Shown here piece after piece: positions 20,057-28,586 of a DNA stretch of 38,960 nucleotides; the stretch's first letter is position 1; the number at the start of each line of letters is the position of its first letter. The stretch covers positions 1-38,960 of the IMG/VR virus record IMGVR_UViG_3300038548_000038. One strand, written 5' to 3'. This DNA is from a virus. Both the position numbers and the translations under genes were made by a program. The notes below the pieces were generated by a model, which was not told the DNA's origin, searched no databases, and was given only the letters and a program-made list of their open reading frames with translations.

Positions 20057-20601
20057 TGGAAGTAGAAGATGCTTTAAATAAATTTGGCAAGTCAGTTGTA
20101 AAGCAATCAAGAACGCAACTGTCTAAAAAGGATAAGAACGCAAGTAAGAAGTTATGGAACTCAATGGGGTATGATTTAAAAGTATCTAAGAATAGTTTTG
20201 AGTTGTCTTTTAGCATGGAGGACTATGGTAAGTTTCAAGATAGAGGTGTTTCGGGTAAAAATGCGTCAGGGTTTAAAGGTAAAAAGAAAAAAGTACAAAA
20301 GAGTTTAAGCGGGTTTAGATTTGGCAGTGGAAACTTTAAAGGCAAAGGTGAAGACTGGGAAAAGAGAATAGACAAATGGATGTTCTCGAGAGGTATTGCT
20401 CCAAGAGATAAAGAAAGCGGTAAGTTTATAAAAAGGTCTACTGTTAATTTCTTGATAAGGCGTTCGATATTTCAGCACGGTATAGCAGCAAGTAAGTTTT
20501 TTACACGACCCTTTGAAGTTGCTTTTGAGCAATTACCAGAGACATTATTAAAAGCGTTCGGTTTGGAAGTTGACACATTATTAAATAGATTATTAAAATG
20601 A
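20056..20601 (+). CDS. HK97 gp10-like head-tail/tail completion protein, 181 aa
   Basis: Basic protein (RTQLSKKDKNASKKLWNSMG, FSMEDYGKFQDRGVSGKNAS, KFFTRPFEVAFEQLPETLL) with a helix then a beta region and a C-terminal helix. The YGKFQDRGVSG motif and basic loop match gp10-like proteins that complete the head-tail joint. ATG 20056 is preferred to an upstream TTG at 20047. It overlaps the next gene by 4 nt. Confidence 0.62.
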   Translation: MEVEDALNKFGKSVVKQSRTQLSKKDKNASKKLWNSMGYDLKVSKNSFELSFSMEDYGKFQDRGVSGKNASGFKGKKKKVQKSLSGFRFGSGNFKGKGEDWEKRIDKWMFSRGIAPRDKESGKFIKRSTVNFLIRRSIFQHGIAASKFFTRPFEVAFEQLPETLLKAFGLEVDTLLNRLLK

Positions 20602-21191
20602 TTAAAGCATTATCACCATTTTACGTAATAACTCCTTTTGTCAGCCCATTGACGAGCGCAACGAGTACAGAATATCTATTACAGATATACGTATGGAGTG
20701 GAGACAAGGCTGCTGTGCCAGCGCAAGTAACGTATGAGAAGACAATACTAAACACTTCAAGTTCAATCGGGAATAGCAGAGTAAACATTGCAAGGCTTAT
20801 AAACGACTTTATAGATTTCACTCCAGCATCCTCAAATATAACCGAAGCACTAGATGGGAATAATCAGTTATGGGTACAGCACAATGTAATATACACAACA
20901 GCAAACCCTTCAGATGATGGAGTGCAGCAAACAATAGTCAAGCAGTTAATGGTGAGTGGTTACGGTTATGGAATAGAGGGAGAGAACGCACAACCACCAG
21001 CAAATAAAGTTTTTATGTTTGGTACAGAGTTCAATGTTAGCCGTACAGGGTTCTTTGTAGTTCCTATATTGGCGGATGAAGACGCTGCACAACTTCTCTT
21101 AAACGATTACAAGACAAGAGTATTAGCAGACGGTGGAATTATGACAGACGAAGTTTGTTTAAAAACATATATTAATTCTATATTATTATGA
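20598..21191 (+). CDS. Structural protein, 197 aa (beta-rich tail protein)
   Basis: Begins SPFYVITPFVSPLTSATSTE and contains EYLLQIYVWSGDKAA, RVNIARLINDFIDFTP and LWVQHNVIYTTANPSDDGV. This resembles a Bacteroidota phage structural protein type with a beta sandwich. ATGA overlaps on both sides. Likely a tail tube accessory or distal tail component; no catalytic residues. Confidence 0.6.
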   Translation: MIKALSPFYVITPFVSPLTSATSTEYLLQIYVWSGDKAAVPAQVTYEKTILNTSSSIGNSRVNIARLINDFIDFTPASSNITEALDGNNQLWVQHNVIYTTANPSDDGVQQTIVKQLMVSGYGYGIEGENAQPPANKVFMFGTEFNVSRTGFFVVPILADEDAAQLLLNDYKTRVLADGGIMTDEVCLKTYINSILL

Positions 21192-22021
21192 GTACTTACA
21201 GTAATGCTAGTTTAATAATGCCAGAGGGGTTTGGTGTAAAAGCGGGGACTTTGTATAATTTAAAACCTATTGATGGGCTTGCAGATTTTACAGTTGATAG
21301 GAATAGTTTAGCGACACATATAGATAAGGATGGTATATTACAAACTGCGGCAATAGACGTTCCTAGAAATGATTATACTGATGTAGTCGGTTGTGGTCAT
21401 TTATTGGTAGAACCTCAAAGCACAAACATAATCCCTTATAGTCAAGAATTTACTAATGCAACATGGAACGCACAAAGCCCACTTGTAACAAGAACAGCGA
21501 ACAGCGCGATTAGTCCAGACGGAACACTAAACGCAACAAGAATAACAGCAACGGCTTCAAATGGTAGATTGAGAGAAGATGGTGTTTCGATAAATACTTT
21601 AAGCTATACAAACAGTTTGTGGATAAAACGAGTTTCGGGTGTTGGGGATGTTAAATTATTGGACGTGACTGGTAGTGGTGGAGCAGTAACATTAACAAAT
21701 GAGTTTCAAAGGTTTTCTATAACGACTCAATCAGTAGGAACGTCAGGGCGTTTTATTCTGGAAATTGTCACATCGGGCGACTCTGTAGATGTTTGGGGTG
21801 CACAAGTTGAGCAGCAAACGAACCTTACAAGCTACATAAAAACCGAAGCGACAACCGTTACAAGATTAGCCGATGATATAAGCGTATTAACATCGTTAAT
21901 AGTTCCAGCAGTAACTGAAATAATAGAGACTATTGATGGTGTGCCGCAAACCCCTATAACAATTATTCCGGCAACCTATACAGTTCCAGAAGGAAATATT
22001 AATAATATAATAATGAACTAA
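21188..22021 (+). CDS. Carbohydrate-binding-type minor tail protein, 277 aa
   Basis: DFTVDRNSLATHIDKDGIL near the start, DVPRNDYT and LLVEPQSTNIIPYSQEFTNA, then SPDGTLNATRITATASNGRL and a beta region to residue 235. The RxSxAT-xxxxG, PR-x-Y, LLEP-x-x-TN series is a common N-terminal pattern of phage particle proteins with carbohydrate-binding-like folds. The C-terminus has a proline-rich beta tail (PQTPITIIPATYTVPEGN). It likely decorates the tail or tip. Confidence 0.68.
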   Translation: MSTYSNASLIMPEGFGVKAGTLYNLKPIDGLADFTVDRNSLATHIDKDGILQTAAIDVPRNDYTDVVGCGHLLVEPQSTNIIPYSQEFTNATWNAQSPLVTRTANSAISPDGTLNATRITATASNGRLREDGVSINTLSYTNSLWIKRVSGVGDVKLLDVTGSGGAVTLTNEFQRFSITTQSVGTSGRFILEIVTSGDSVDVWGAQVEQQTNLTSYIKTEATTVTRLADDISVLTSLIVPAVTEIIETIDGVPQTPITIIPATYTVPEGNINNIIMN

Positions 22022-22320
22022 TGAGGAAGTTTAAGAAATACGGATTTACAGACGAAGTAGAAGCGGATAGTTATATTTCTGATTTAGGAGAAGATAATAA
22101 AAACCATATTGTAAAGGTGGGTTTCTATGTTGTAACTCAAGGCGAGTATGATGAACAAGGAAACGAAACAACACCGCCTGTATTGTCAGATAAATACATG
22201 GTGGATATGATGTGGGTAGACAAGAAAGATAAAGATTGGAAAGACTTTAGATATAAGTTAAACGGAGAACCAAACTATCATACTTTTTTCGGCATAGAAT
22301 ATTCAGATAACACAGTGTAA
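22021..22320 (+). CDS. Unknown tail-region protein, 99 aa
   Basis: Starts in a TAATG overlap. Helix-then-strand start (KKYGFTDEVEADSYISDLGE), then VKVGFYVVTQGEYDEQGNET and acidic C-terminus (YHTFFGIEYSDNTV). No motif; position suggests a chaperone or small tail-tip component. Confidence 0.6.
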   Translation: MRKFKKYGFTDEVEADSYISDLGEDNKNHIVKVGFYVVTQGEYDEQGNETTPPVLSDKYMVDMMWVDKKDKDWKDFRYKLNGEPNYHTFFGIEYSDNTV

Positions 22321-22322
22321 TT

Positions 22323-22904
22323 ATGGCAACAGCAACAATAATAAGTTTTCCAGATAGCGAGATAAACGAAAGTATAAATATACCGCAAACTTTAGATAGT
22401 GCTGAGTTAATACAATACCTATGGATAGACGTAAGCGAAACAACAACAGATACTCATATCGAGGTGGTTTACAATGGTGTTACTATAACCTTATTCATTA
22501 CCGAAGAATGCAGATATACACCAGTAGACATTGTATTTCAAAACAAAGAGGGTGCTCAGCAAATTTTAACTTTCTTTAAAAAGAGAGTTGAGAGTATGGA
22601 TGTGACCAACGAAGTTTTTGAAGGCGACAGAGGGCAACCGAGTGAGGGCAACCACCAGTTCATAAAGTTCAATGTAGGCGGTAAAAGTAAGTTCACGGTT
22701 AATAGTGGATTTATAGACGAAGATGTAAACGAAACTATCAAGCAGTTGTTTTTAAGTGAGCGAGTTTGGGAGTTCGACGGTACTAATTTTATCCCTTTGA
22801 ATATCTCAAGTAAAACCTTTGAAGAAAAGACACGCCAAAACGATAGGTTAATTAACTATGAGATAGTATTTGATTACGCTTTTAATGAAATAAACACAGT
22901 TTAA
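22323..22904 (+). CDS. Structural tail protein, 193 aa
   Basis: Beta-rich (TIISFPDSEINESINIPQTL, YTPVDIVFQNKEGAQQILTF) with the C-terminal VFDYAFNEINTV. The YTPVDIVFQNKEGAQQ segment is typical of tail-tip or baseplate-like proteins in Bacteroidota phages as I recall them. ATG follows the preceding stop by 2 nt, and a TAATG overlap joins the 792-aa gene. Confidence 0.6.
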   Translation: MATATIISFPDSEINESINIPQTLDSAELIQYLWIDVSETTTDTHIEVVYNGVTITLFITEECRYTPVDIVFQNKEGAQQILTFFKKRVESMDVTNEVFEGDRGQPSEGNHQFIKFNVGGKSKFTVNSGFIDEDVNETIKQLFLSERVWEFDGTNFIPLNISSKTFEEKTRQNDRLINYEIVFDYAFNEINTV

Positions 22905-25282
22905 TGAGAGTTGATATTTTCATAGGGGGTGACCAAGTAGAACTATTTCCAAACGAGAGCCTGGAAGTTAATAGTTCAGTTGCGGATATAGAAGACATTA
23001 CCGAGAACACAACTGACTATACTAAGACTTTCACAGTTCCAGCAGGCAAGGAAAACAACAAACTATTTAAACACTGGTATGATGCGGACGTGGACAATTC
23101 ATTTGATGCTCGGATAAAAGTAGACGGGCGTATTGATTTGGACGGTATGCTATTCAGGATTGGAAAGTTTAGGCTTTCTAAAGTCGCGGTTAAAAGTGGT
23201 GCGCCTAGTTCTTATACTATTAATTTCTGGGGTAATTTAGTATCACTAGCGGACGCGTTAGGAAAAGACGAGTTAAGCGATTTAAATTTAACAGCGTTCG
23301 ATCATGGATACAATAGCGCAAATGTATTTACGGGTTTAGTTTCAACAGGTTTTATGTCAGACGGCTTAGTTTACAATCTATTACCAAAGAAACAATACTA
23401 TTATACTTCGGATCCATCGGACACTACAATCACAGACACCCTTGTTAATATTGGATGGGGTGACGGGTCTGGAAGCAACGGGGTTACATGGAGTGATTTA
23501 AGACCATCGATAAGATTAATAAAACTAATCGAGGCAATAGAGACAGATTATTCTTTAACGTTCAGTAGAGACTTCTTTGGACGTACAGAATTTAACGAGT
23601 TGTATCTATGGCTTAACTCCGCGAAGAAATCAGAAATAGACGGTACTGAATTAATGGTTGATTTTGACGTTAATAGCGGGAGTTTAGTTAATGTAAATCT
23701 AACAACCAACATAGGGACTTTTGACACTGAAAACTCACCAAGAAGATGGTGGCAGTTATACATGGAGGTTACTCCTAGTCCTGGGTATGAAGGTGTGGAA
23801 TATACTATTTTGTATTTTAGGGATGATGACGAGTCAGGTAGTGAGGTAGAACTACAAGCGCAAATCACAAAGACCGGACAGTTTAGATGGAAAAATAGTT
23901 TACACGCTCAAGGAGGGGAAACTATCTACGAGGTGTTTTATAGGATTCAAGCAAATCAAGAGTTTAAATTTACAACGGAGTTATTCCAACAGAGAAGAGA
24001 CTTTTTCGGTAAGGACGGAAACGGGACAACAACCAGCAGTGAGCAAACAATCGAGTCGAATTTTGTAGTGGCTGATAACATACCTAAACTAAAAACAATT
24101 GACTTTTTAAAAGGGCTGTTCAAAGAATTTAAACTAGTTGTGATACCTCAAGATGACGGGACTATATTTGTGAATACCTTAAATGATTATTATGCTGAAG
24201 GTGGAATATTTGACATTACTAATTACGTTGATTTTGATAGTTACGATGTTTCAAGAGGGCAGATATTAAATGAGATTAATTTTTTATTCCAAGAGCCTAG
24301 CACAATTTTAAATAAAACATTTGAAGAGAATACTAGGATTGCCTACGGAGATCAAGAAACAATTTTAAAAGATGATACTGGTGAGGTTTTAGACGGGGAC
24401 ACGTTAGAGTTTACACTACCATTTGAGCAAGTTCTATTTGAGAGGTTAACAGATATAAACGACGGGACAGATTCTAACGTTCAGTACGGTTCAATCATTG
24501 ATGAGAATTTAGCACCGGTTAACCCAAAGCCTGTAATTTATTACAACATTTACCAAAGTTTAGGCAGTAAGCCAGTGGGGTTTATAAACGACTCAGGGGT
24601 TAAGGAAATATTAAACGGGAGTTTAAACACTCCATCAAGTACTATTGATTTTGAAACAATGAATTTCAGCACGCTGTTTGATTCAGAGTTTTCAACATGG
24701 GACGGGAGAAAAATAGATAATACTTTATTCACTAATTATCACGAAGATTATTTACTATCTATATTCAATATTAAAAAGAGATCGTTTAATTACAAGTGTA
24801 AGAATTTTCCTTTAAGGGTTTTATTGGATTTAGAATTGAATGACATACTACAAATAAAAGACAACTATTTCAGAATTGATAATTTCACATCTAATCTAGT
24901 ATCGGGTGATGTAGATTTCAATCTAGTAAATCATTTCGGTAATGCTGTTAATGCATTTGATGCAAGCCCTACAGATTTCTTCGTTGATAATCTAGCCCAA
25001 CAGATAAGCACCTATGTAACAAATTTAGGAAATTTTAGTTTTAATAAGGTAGACACAGGCGACGGAGTTGGATGGGTAACAGTAACGAGCAACACTAATA
25101 ATGTGTTCTTTGATTTAACTTTAAACGCAACAGGAACACTAAGAAGTATAGTTATAGATTTGACGCAAGCGGTAACACTTCAGGAGGTAAGAATATTCAT
25201 AACTCAAGAGGGTGGATTAGTAACAGCAGATAGCACAGTCGTAACAGCGGACAACGATATAGTAACAGTAGACAACGGATAA
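22904..25282 (+). CDS. Large tail-tip/baseplate protein, 792 aa
   Basis: Largest gene of the window. N-terminus RVDIFIGGDQVELFPNESLE, then ENTTDYTKTFTVPAGKENNK, a string of beta segments and a C-terminal repeat-like tail (LVTADSTVVTADNDIVTVDN). It lies between small structural genes and a fibre protein, just ahead of the tape measure block. It is likely a tail-tip hub or distal fibre/baseplate protein. No enzymatic motif noticed. Confidence 0.65.
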   Translation: MRVDIFIGGDQVELFPNESLEVNSSVADIEDITENTTDYTKTFTVPAGKENNKLFKHWYDADVDNSFDARIKVDGRIDLDGMLFRIGKFRLSKVAVKSGAPSSYTINFWGNLVSLADALGKDELSDLNLTAFDHGYNSANVFTGLVSTGFMSDGLVYNLLPKKQYYYTSDPSDTTITDTLVNIGWGDGSGSNGVTWSDLRPSIRLIKLIEAIETDYSLTFSRDFFGRTEFNELYLWLNSAKKSEIDGTELMVDFDVNSGSLVNVNLTTNIGTFDTENSPRRWWQLYMEVTPSPGYEGVEYTILYFRDDDESGSEVELQAQITKTGQFRWKNSLHAQGGETIYEVFYRIQANQEFKFTTELFQQRRDFFGKDGNGTTTSSEQTIESNFVVADNIPKLKTIDFLKGLFKEFKLVVIPQDDGTIFVNTLNDYYAEGGIFDITNYVDFDSYDVSRGQILNEINFLFQEPSTILNKTFEENTRIAYGDQETILKDDTGEVLDGDTLEFTLPFEQVLFERLTDINDGTDSNVQYGSIIDENLAPVNPKPVIYYNIYQSLGSKPVGFINDSGVKEILNGSLNTPSSTIDFETMNFSTLFDSEFSTWDGRKIDNTLFTNYHEDYLLSIFNIKKRSFNYKCKNFPLRVLLDLELNDILQIKDNYFRIDNFTSNLVSGDVDFNLVNHFGNAVNAFDASPTDFFVDNLAQQISTYVTNLGNFSFNKVDTGDGVGWVTVTSNTNNVFFDLTLNATGTLRSIVIDLTQAVTLQEVRIFITQEGGLVTADSTVVTADNDIVTVDNG

Positions 25283-25283
25283 G

Positions 25284-25871
25284 ATGGCACAACAAACAAT
25301 AGGTATAGGAACGGTTGCAAATGACGGATTAGGAGATCCGCTAAGAACAGCAATGACTAAAACGAACGAGAACTTTACGGAGTTGTACGACAAACAAATA
25401 GGGTTCTTCGATTATTCAGATTTAGCGACTACTGGGACACCGATAGCGGTAACACTAGGAACTAGTCCCCTTGCGTTAACTAATGATGAATTAGGGGCTA
25501 ATACAAATAAAGCATTTCCACCAGTAGGAGTTACTGATGTTTGGGATGCGTCTGGAGGTGTGTTTGATTGGACTGAGTTGTCGTTAGGGGATACCGTAGA
25601 TATTAGATTAGACGTAGACGTTATTACGGCAACAGTAAACACTGAAATAAAAATAGATTTACATTTAGGTACTGGAGCCGGCTCTTATACGATCCCTTGG
25701 ATATTACCAACCAACTTTAAGAACACTGGGACTAATAAGTTAAACAGGTTTAACGGAATATACATTGGAGACGCTAACACATTAGATAATGGAGGTCAGT
25801 TTAAGATATCAACAGACAAGGACTGTACAGTAGTAGTTAACGGGTGGTATTGTAGAATTTTAAAAAGATGA
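25284..25871 (+). CDS. Tail fibre-like protein, 195 aa
   Basis: The N-terminus TIGIGTVANDGLGDPLRTAM and TKTNENFTELYDK is the GT-x-x-NDGxGDPLR-x-A-x-x-K-x-NENF-x-ELY motif found in many phage fibre proteins and shared by tail spike anchors. The rest is a beta domain ending CTVVVNGWYCRILKR. One nucleotide separates it from the 792-aa gene. Confidence 0.72.
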   Translation: MAQQTIGIGTVANDGLGDPLRTAMTKTNENFTELYDKQIGFFDYSDLATTGTPIAVTLGTSPLALTNDELGANTNKAFPPVGVTDVWDASGGVFDWTELSLGDTVDIRLDVDVITATVNTEIKIDLHLGTGAGSYTIPWILPTNFKNTGTNKLNRFNGIYIGDANTLDNGGQFKISTDKDCTVVVNGWYCRILKR

Positions 25872-26020
25872 TAGCAAATACAATATCCATATTACAAAGT
25901 AATAATTTCTACGGTGCTGGAGAGTTCACAGAAATAGCAAAAGGAAAGCATGAACTTGTAACCGATTGGAAGGGATTAAAAACTAAATTAGTTAGGCAAT
26001 GGCGATCACCAAGGAAATAA
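25868..26020 (+). CDS. Small protein upstream of tape measure, 50 aa
   Basis: ATGA overlap at 25868; stop TAA 26018-26020 lies 22 nt inside the tape measure gene. MIANTISILQSNNFYGAGEF at the start and WKGLKTKLVRQWRSPRK at the end. Tight coupling suggests a translational or assembly partner of the tape measure protein. Confidence 0.58.
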   Translation: MIANTISILQSNNFYGAGEFTEIAKGKHELVTDWKGLKTKLVRQWRSPRK

Positions 26021-27684
26021 TCATAAAAGCAAATACAGAGGACGCCGTAACTAGTGTTGATAGTCTAAGCACTAGCGTAGAGGGCTTAGGTGATGCTGCA
26101 ATAGATACTTCAAAAGATATTTCTGGAATTAAAAAAGCAAGCCAAACAGCGAGTAAAGGAATTAAGGGTATTGGTGTTGCATTCAAGGCTTTAGGTATTG
26201 GAATCATCGTTGCGTTATTTGCTAAACTCGCGGAGATACTTAGCAGGAATCAGAAGGTAATGGATTTACTAAGTAATGTAATGAAAACCCTTGAGATTGC
26301 TTTTAAAGATTTATTTTCTTTCGTTACCGATAATTTCATGCCAGCATTTGAGAGAGTGAAAACGTTCTTTCAAAATCTTACATTTAAACAAGTTGGCGAA
26401 GCGATAAAGAAGAATATTATAGAACGGTTTAATAGCGTTTTAGATGTTATTGGATTCATAGGTAAAGCGTTTAAAAAATTAAGAGAGGGAGATTTACAAG
26501 GTGCTCTTGAGGAAATAAAGAATGCTGGTAAGGAAATGGTTGACGTTTTTACGGGTGTGGATGGAACGGTTGACAAAGTTACCGAAACAATCACGAAAGG
26601 GGCTAAAGCAATATCCAACTATGCTAAACAATCATTCAACGCAGCCAAAGCAATAACAGACTTAGGTAATCAAGCATTAATAGCCGCAGCGATTAACCAG
26701 GGAATCATTGAGCAGTACGATAGGCAAGCCGAACAACTAAGACAGATCCGAGACGATGACGCTAAAAATATAGAAGTACGTATTGAGGCTAACAGAAAAT
26801 TAGGTGAGGTTTTAGAAGAGCAACAGGAAATCATGCTTAGAAATGCTGACCTAGTAATCGCAGCAGCTCAAAATGAATTTGATTTAAACGGTAACATCGA
26901 AAACCAAATTGCATTAATTGAAGCGCGTAATGAAAAGTTAGCGATACAAGCACAAATAGAAGGATTCAGAAGTGAGCAGTTAGTAAATATTAACGGACTA
27001 TTAAGAGAACAAGGAGAGATTGAACAAGCCGCTTTAGATGCTATAATTGAGCAAGAAAAAATAAAAGAAGATTTAAGAAAAAAAGCGATAGAAGATTTAA
27101 GAAAATTAGCAGATGAAGAGATAGCAATACAGAAAGAAATATCAGCATCAAAAATGGAAGGGTTAGATATTTTAATAGATTTAGCAGGGAGAGAATCCGC
27201 ATTAGGTATCGCCTCTTTATTAGGGAAGCAAGCATTAGCAGTACAAGAATTATTAATAGACTTAGGCGCAATAAAAAGTAAAGCAACAAGGACATTGGCA
27301 GAAGCTTCTTTAGATGGAGCAAAAGCAACTTCATCAGTAGCAACAGGATTTGCAGCAACGTTATCATTAGGATTTCCAGCAGCAATACCAGCACTAGTTG
27401 GATATGCAGGTGCAGCCGTTGGAATTGTTACAGGTGTTCTTAGTGCTGTAAAAGGAAGTAAAAGTGTAGCGGCTAGATTTGGAGCGATCGGTGGAGGGGG
27501 AAGTCAAGCCTCTATACCTACAGCAACAGCACCATCTTTTAACCTAGTCGAAGGAACAGGAAGCAATCAAATTGCAGAAGGATTAGCACGACAAGACAAT
27601 CCTATACGCGCCTTTGTCGTATCTAGTGACCAAACAACAGCAGCGGCTATTGATAGAAATATCGTGAAAAATTCTAGGCTTTAA
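25999..27684 (+). CDS. Tail tape measure protein, 561 aa
   Basis: Long helical protein: early segment (SVDSLSTSVEGLGDAAIDTS), hydrophobic stretch 50-75 (GIKGIGVAFKALGIGIIVAL), long coiled coils (about 220-390, with QAEQLRQIRDDDAKNIEVRI), and a C-terminal Gly/Ala hydrophobic part (GFPAAIPALVGYAGAAVGIV). This is the profile of a tape measure protein, which sets tail length and opens the way for DNA. It is short for the family. A relation of about 0.15 nm per residue would predict a tail near 84 nm; that is a rule of thumb. It fits the preceding G/GT chaperones. Confidence 0.85.
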   Translation: MAITKEIIIKANTEDAVTSVDSLSTSVEGLGDAAIDTSKDISGIKKASQTASKGIKGIGVAFKALGIGIIVALFAKLAEILSRNQKVMDLLSNVMKTLEIAFKDLFSFVTDNFMPAFERVKTFFQNLTFKQVGEAIKKNIIERFNSVLDVIGFIGKAFKKLREGDLQGALEEIKNAGKEMVDVFTGVDGTVDKVTETITKGAKAISNYAKQSFNAAKAITDLGNQALIAAAINQGIIEQYDRQAEQLRQIRDDDAKNIEVRIEANRKLGEVLEEQQEIMLRNADLVIAAAQNEFDLNGNIENQIALIEARNEKLAIQAQIEGFRSEQLVNINGLLREQGEIEQAALDAIIEQEKIKEDLRKKAIEDLRKLADEEIAIQKEISASKMEGLDILIDLAGRESALGIASLLGKQALAVQELLIDLGAIKSKATRTLAEASLDGAKATSSVATGFAATLSLGFPAAIPALVGYAGAAVGIVTGVLSAVKGSKSVAARFGAIGGGGSQASIPTATAPSFNLVEGTGSNQIAEGLARQDNPIRAFVVSSDQTTAAAIDRNIVKNSRL

Positions 27685-27941
27685 AAAGTTCTTTGTCCAT
27701 TATCAGTGGAATAAATAAGTTAATCACTTTGTAATATATTGCAACCTGCCCATCAGATATATGAAATCCTCTGGTTGGGGACTCGAACACCCGCTTCACT
27801 TACACCCTACTTTACTTTCAGGTATGATACTACTTATAAACCTCTACAATAAACACAACTGCTGATACAGTTTAATAACTTTACGTAGAGTCTAGTATGA
27901 CCGTACCCACATTATCGTTTATCTTCGTAGCAAAGAACTTT
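27685..27941 (+). ncRNA. Putative structured RNA closing the tape-measure/HNH gap
   Basis: A spacer between convergent genes, bounded by an exact 11-bp inverted repeat: AAAGTTCTTTG (27685-27695) and CAAAGAACTTT (27931-27941), one arm directly after the tape measure stop and the other 4 nt from the HNH stop. Inside, CCCATCAGA (27749-27757) pairs with TCTGGTTGGG (27770-27779) with a bulge and a U-G pair; GGT/ATACT (27821-27831) pairs with AGTAT/ACC (27894-27902); CTCTAC (27842-27847) with GTAGAG (27885-27890); AACTG (27857-27861) with CAGTT (27868-27872). U-G pairs favour the plus strand. No protein-coding frame of note. It does not match a family I know. Confidence 0.5.
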
Positions 27942-27945
27942 AATT

Positions 27946-28425
27946 TTAAATATTTATATATGTTTTATTCGTAACTATTCGTTGAATTATACTCCTATTA
28001 CAATTGTAAAAATCAGCAATCTCTTGTTGTGTTTTATGCTCTTTGTGCATATCTCTAATATGTAACACATCATCTGAAGTCAAATTACTCCTGCCATGCT
28101 CAACACCTAACGACTTGCCTTTCGTGGGCTTTCTTAATCCAATATCGTAAGCGTGTTTCAAATTGTGAGAGTGATTACACCACTCCAAATTAGACAATTC
28201 ATTATTTAATTTATTACCATCTATATGGTTTATGATAGTATAATTATTAGGATTAGGTATAAATGCAATGGCTAATAGCCTGTGTAGTTTAGTTGTTTTT
28301 CTATGTAACGACACAACCTTGTATCCTGTTTTAGATATGCATTGATTTAATATAGCCCCGGTCCACTCGTTTAGCACTGTGCCTCCTTTTGTTATTGAGT
28401 ACTTACTATCGATCTTATGTTTCAT
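27946..28425 (-). CDS. HNH homing endonuclease (HNH_3), 159 aa
   Basis: Core HNH_3 motif: KLHRLLAIAFIPNPNNYTII, then NHIDGNKLNNELSNLEWCNH and SHNLKHAY, with the HNH residues of phage homing nucleases. The C-terminal HTH (SDDVLHIRDMHKEHKTQQEI, then ADFYNCNRSIIQRI) recognises DNA. It is on the minus strand, converging with the tape measure gene, so it is a free-standing selfish gene inserted in the late block. Its own promoter lies at 28504-28538. The ORF is intact. Confidence 0.88.
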   Translation of the reverse strand: MKHKIDSKYSITKGGTVLNEWTGAILNQCISKTGYKVVSLHRKTTKLHRLLAIAFIPNPNNYTIINHIDGNKLNNELSNLEWCNHSHNLKHAYDIGLRKPTKGKSLGVEHGRSNLTSDDVLHIRDMHKEHKTQQEIADFYNCNRSIIQRIVTNKTYINI

Positions 28426-28503
28426 ATTGTTTATTTAAAAAGCACTAGGATTCAAAACCTTTTTGCAGACCATTAATCCGACAAATTCATTTTAATACTT
28501 ATG

Positions 28504-28538
28504 CAAATATACTTATTTCTTAGTGATTATGTAACAAA
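28504..28538 (-). promoter_or_regulatory. Promoter of the first homing endonuclease
   Basis: Minus strand TTTG at 28538-28535, a 23-nt spacer and TATATTTG at 28511-28504, a perfect -7 match. TTTGTTAC begins the upstream box, as in the promoter of the second homing nuclease. A leader of about 70 nt precedes the start codon. Confidence 0.55.
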
Positions 28539-28548
28539 CACGATATCT

Positions 28549-28565
28549 ATTAGTTATTATAGTAG
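28549..28565 (+). promoter_or_regulatory. Variant of the repeated late leader element
   Basis: ATTAGTTATTATAGTAG matches 14 of 17 bases of TTTAGTTATAATAATAG, which occurs in the exact repeats at 18611 and 32414. It lies 21 nt before the ATG of the prohead protease gene. Confidence 0.4.
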
Positions 28566-28586
28566 AACAATCAATAGTTTTTATTT

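Noticed and set aside
27041-27394. Minus-strand Leu-rich ORF of 117 aa
   Set aside because: Antisense of the tape measure coiled coil; the poly-Leu composition comes from the reverse of Glu/Lys/Ala codons.
27775-27805. tRNA-like T-loop (minus-strand GTTCGAGTC with GGG/CCCC flanks)
   Set aside because: Two of five T-stem pairs fail, no D-loop GG or matching acceptor stem could be built within 75-90 nt, and the bases are better used in the plus-strand helices of the spacer.
27685-28586. Group I intron with an encoded homing endonuclease
   Set aside because: Genes on both sides are complete with proper starts and stops, the HNH gene is on the other strand, and no P/Q/R/S core was seen.
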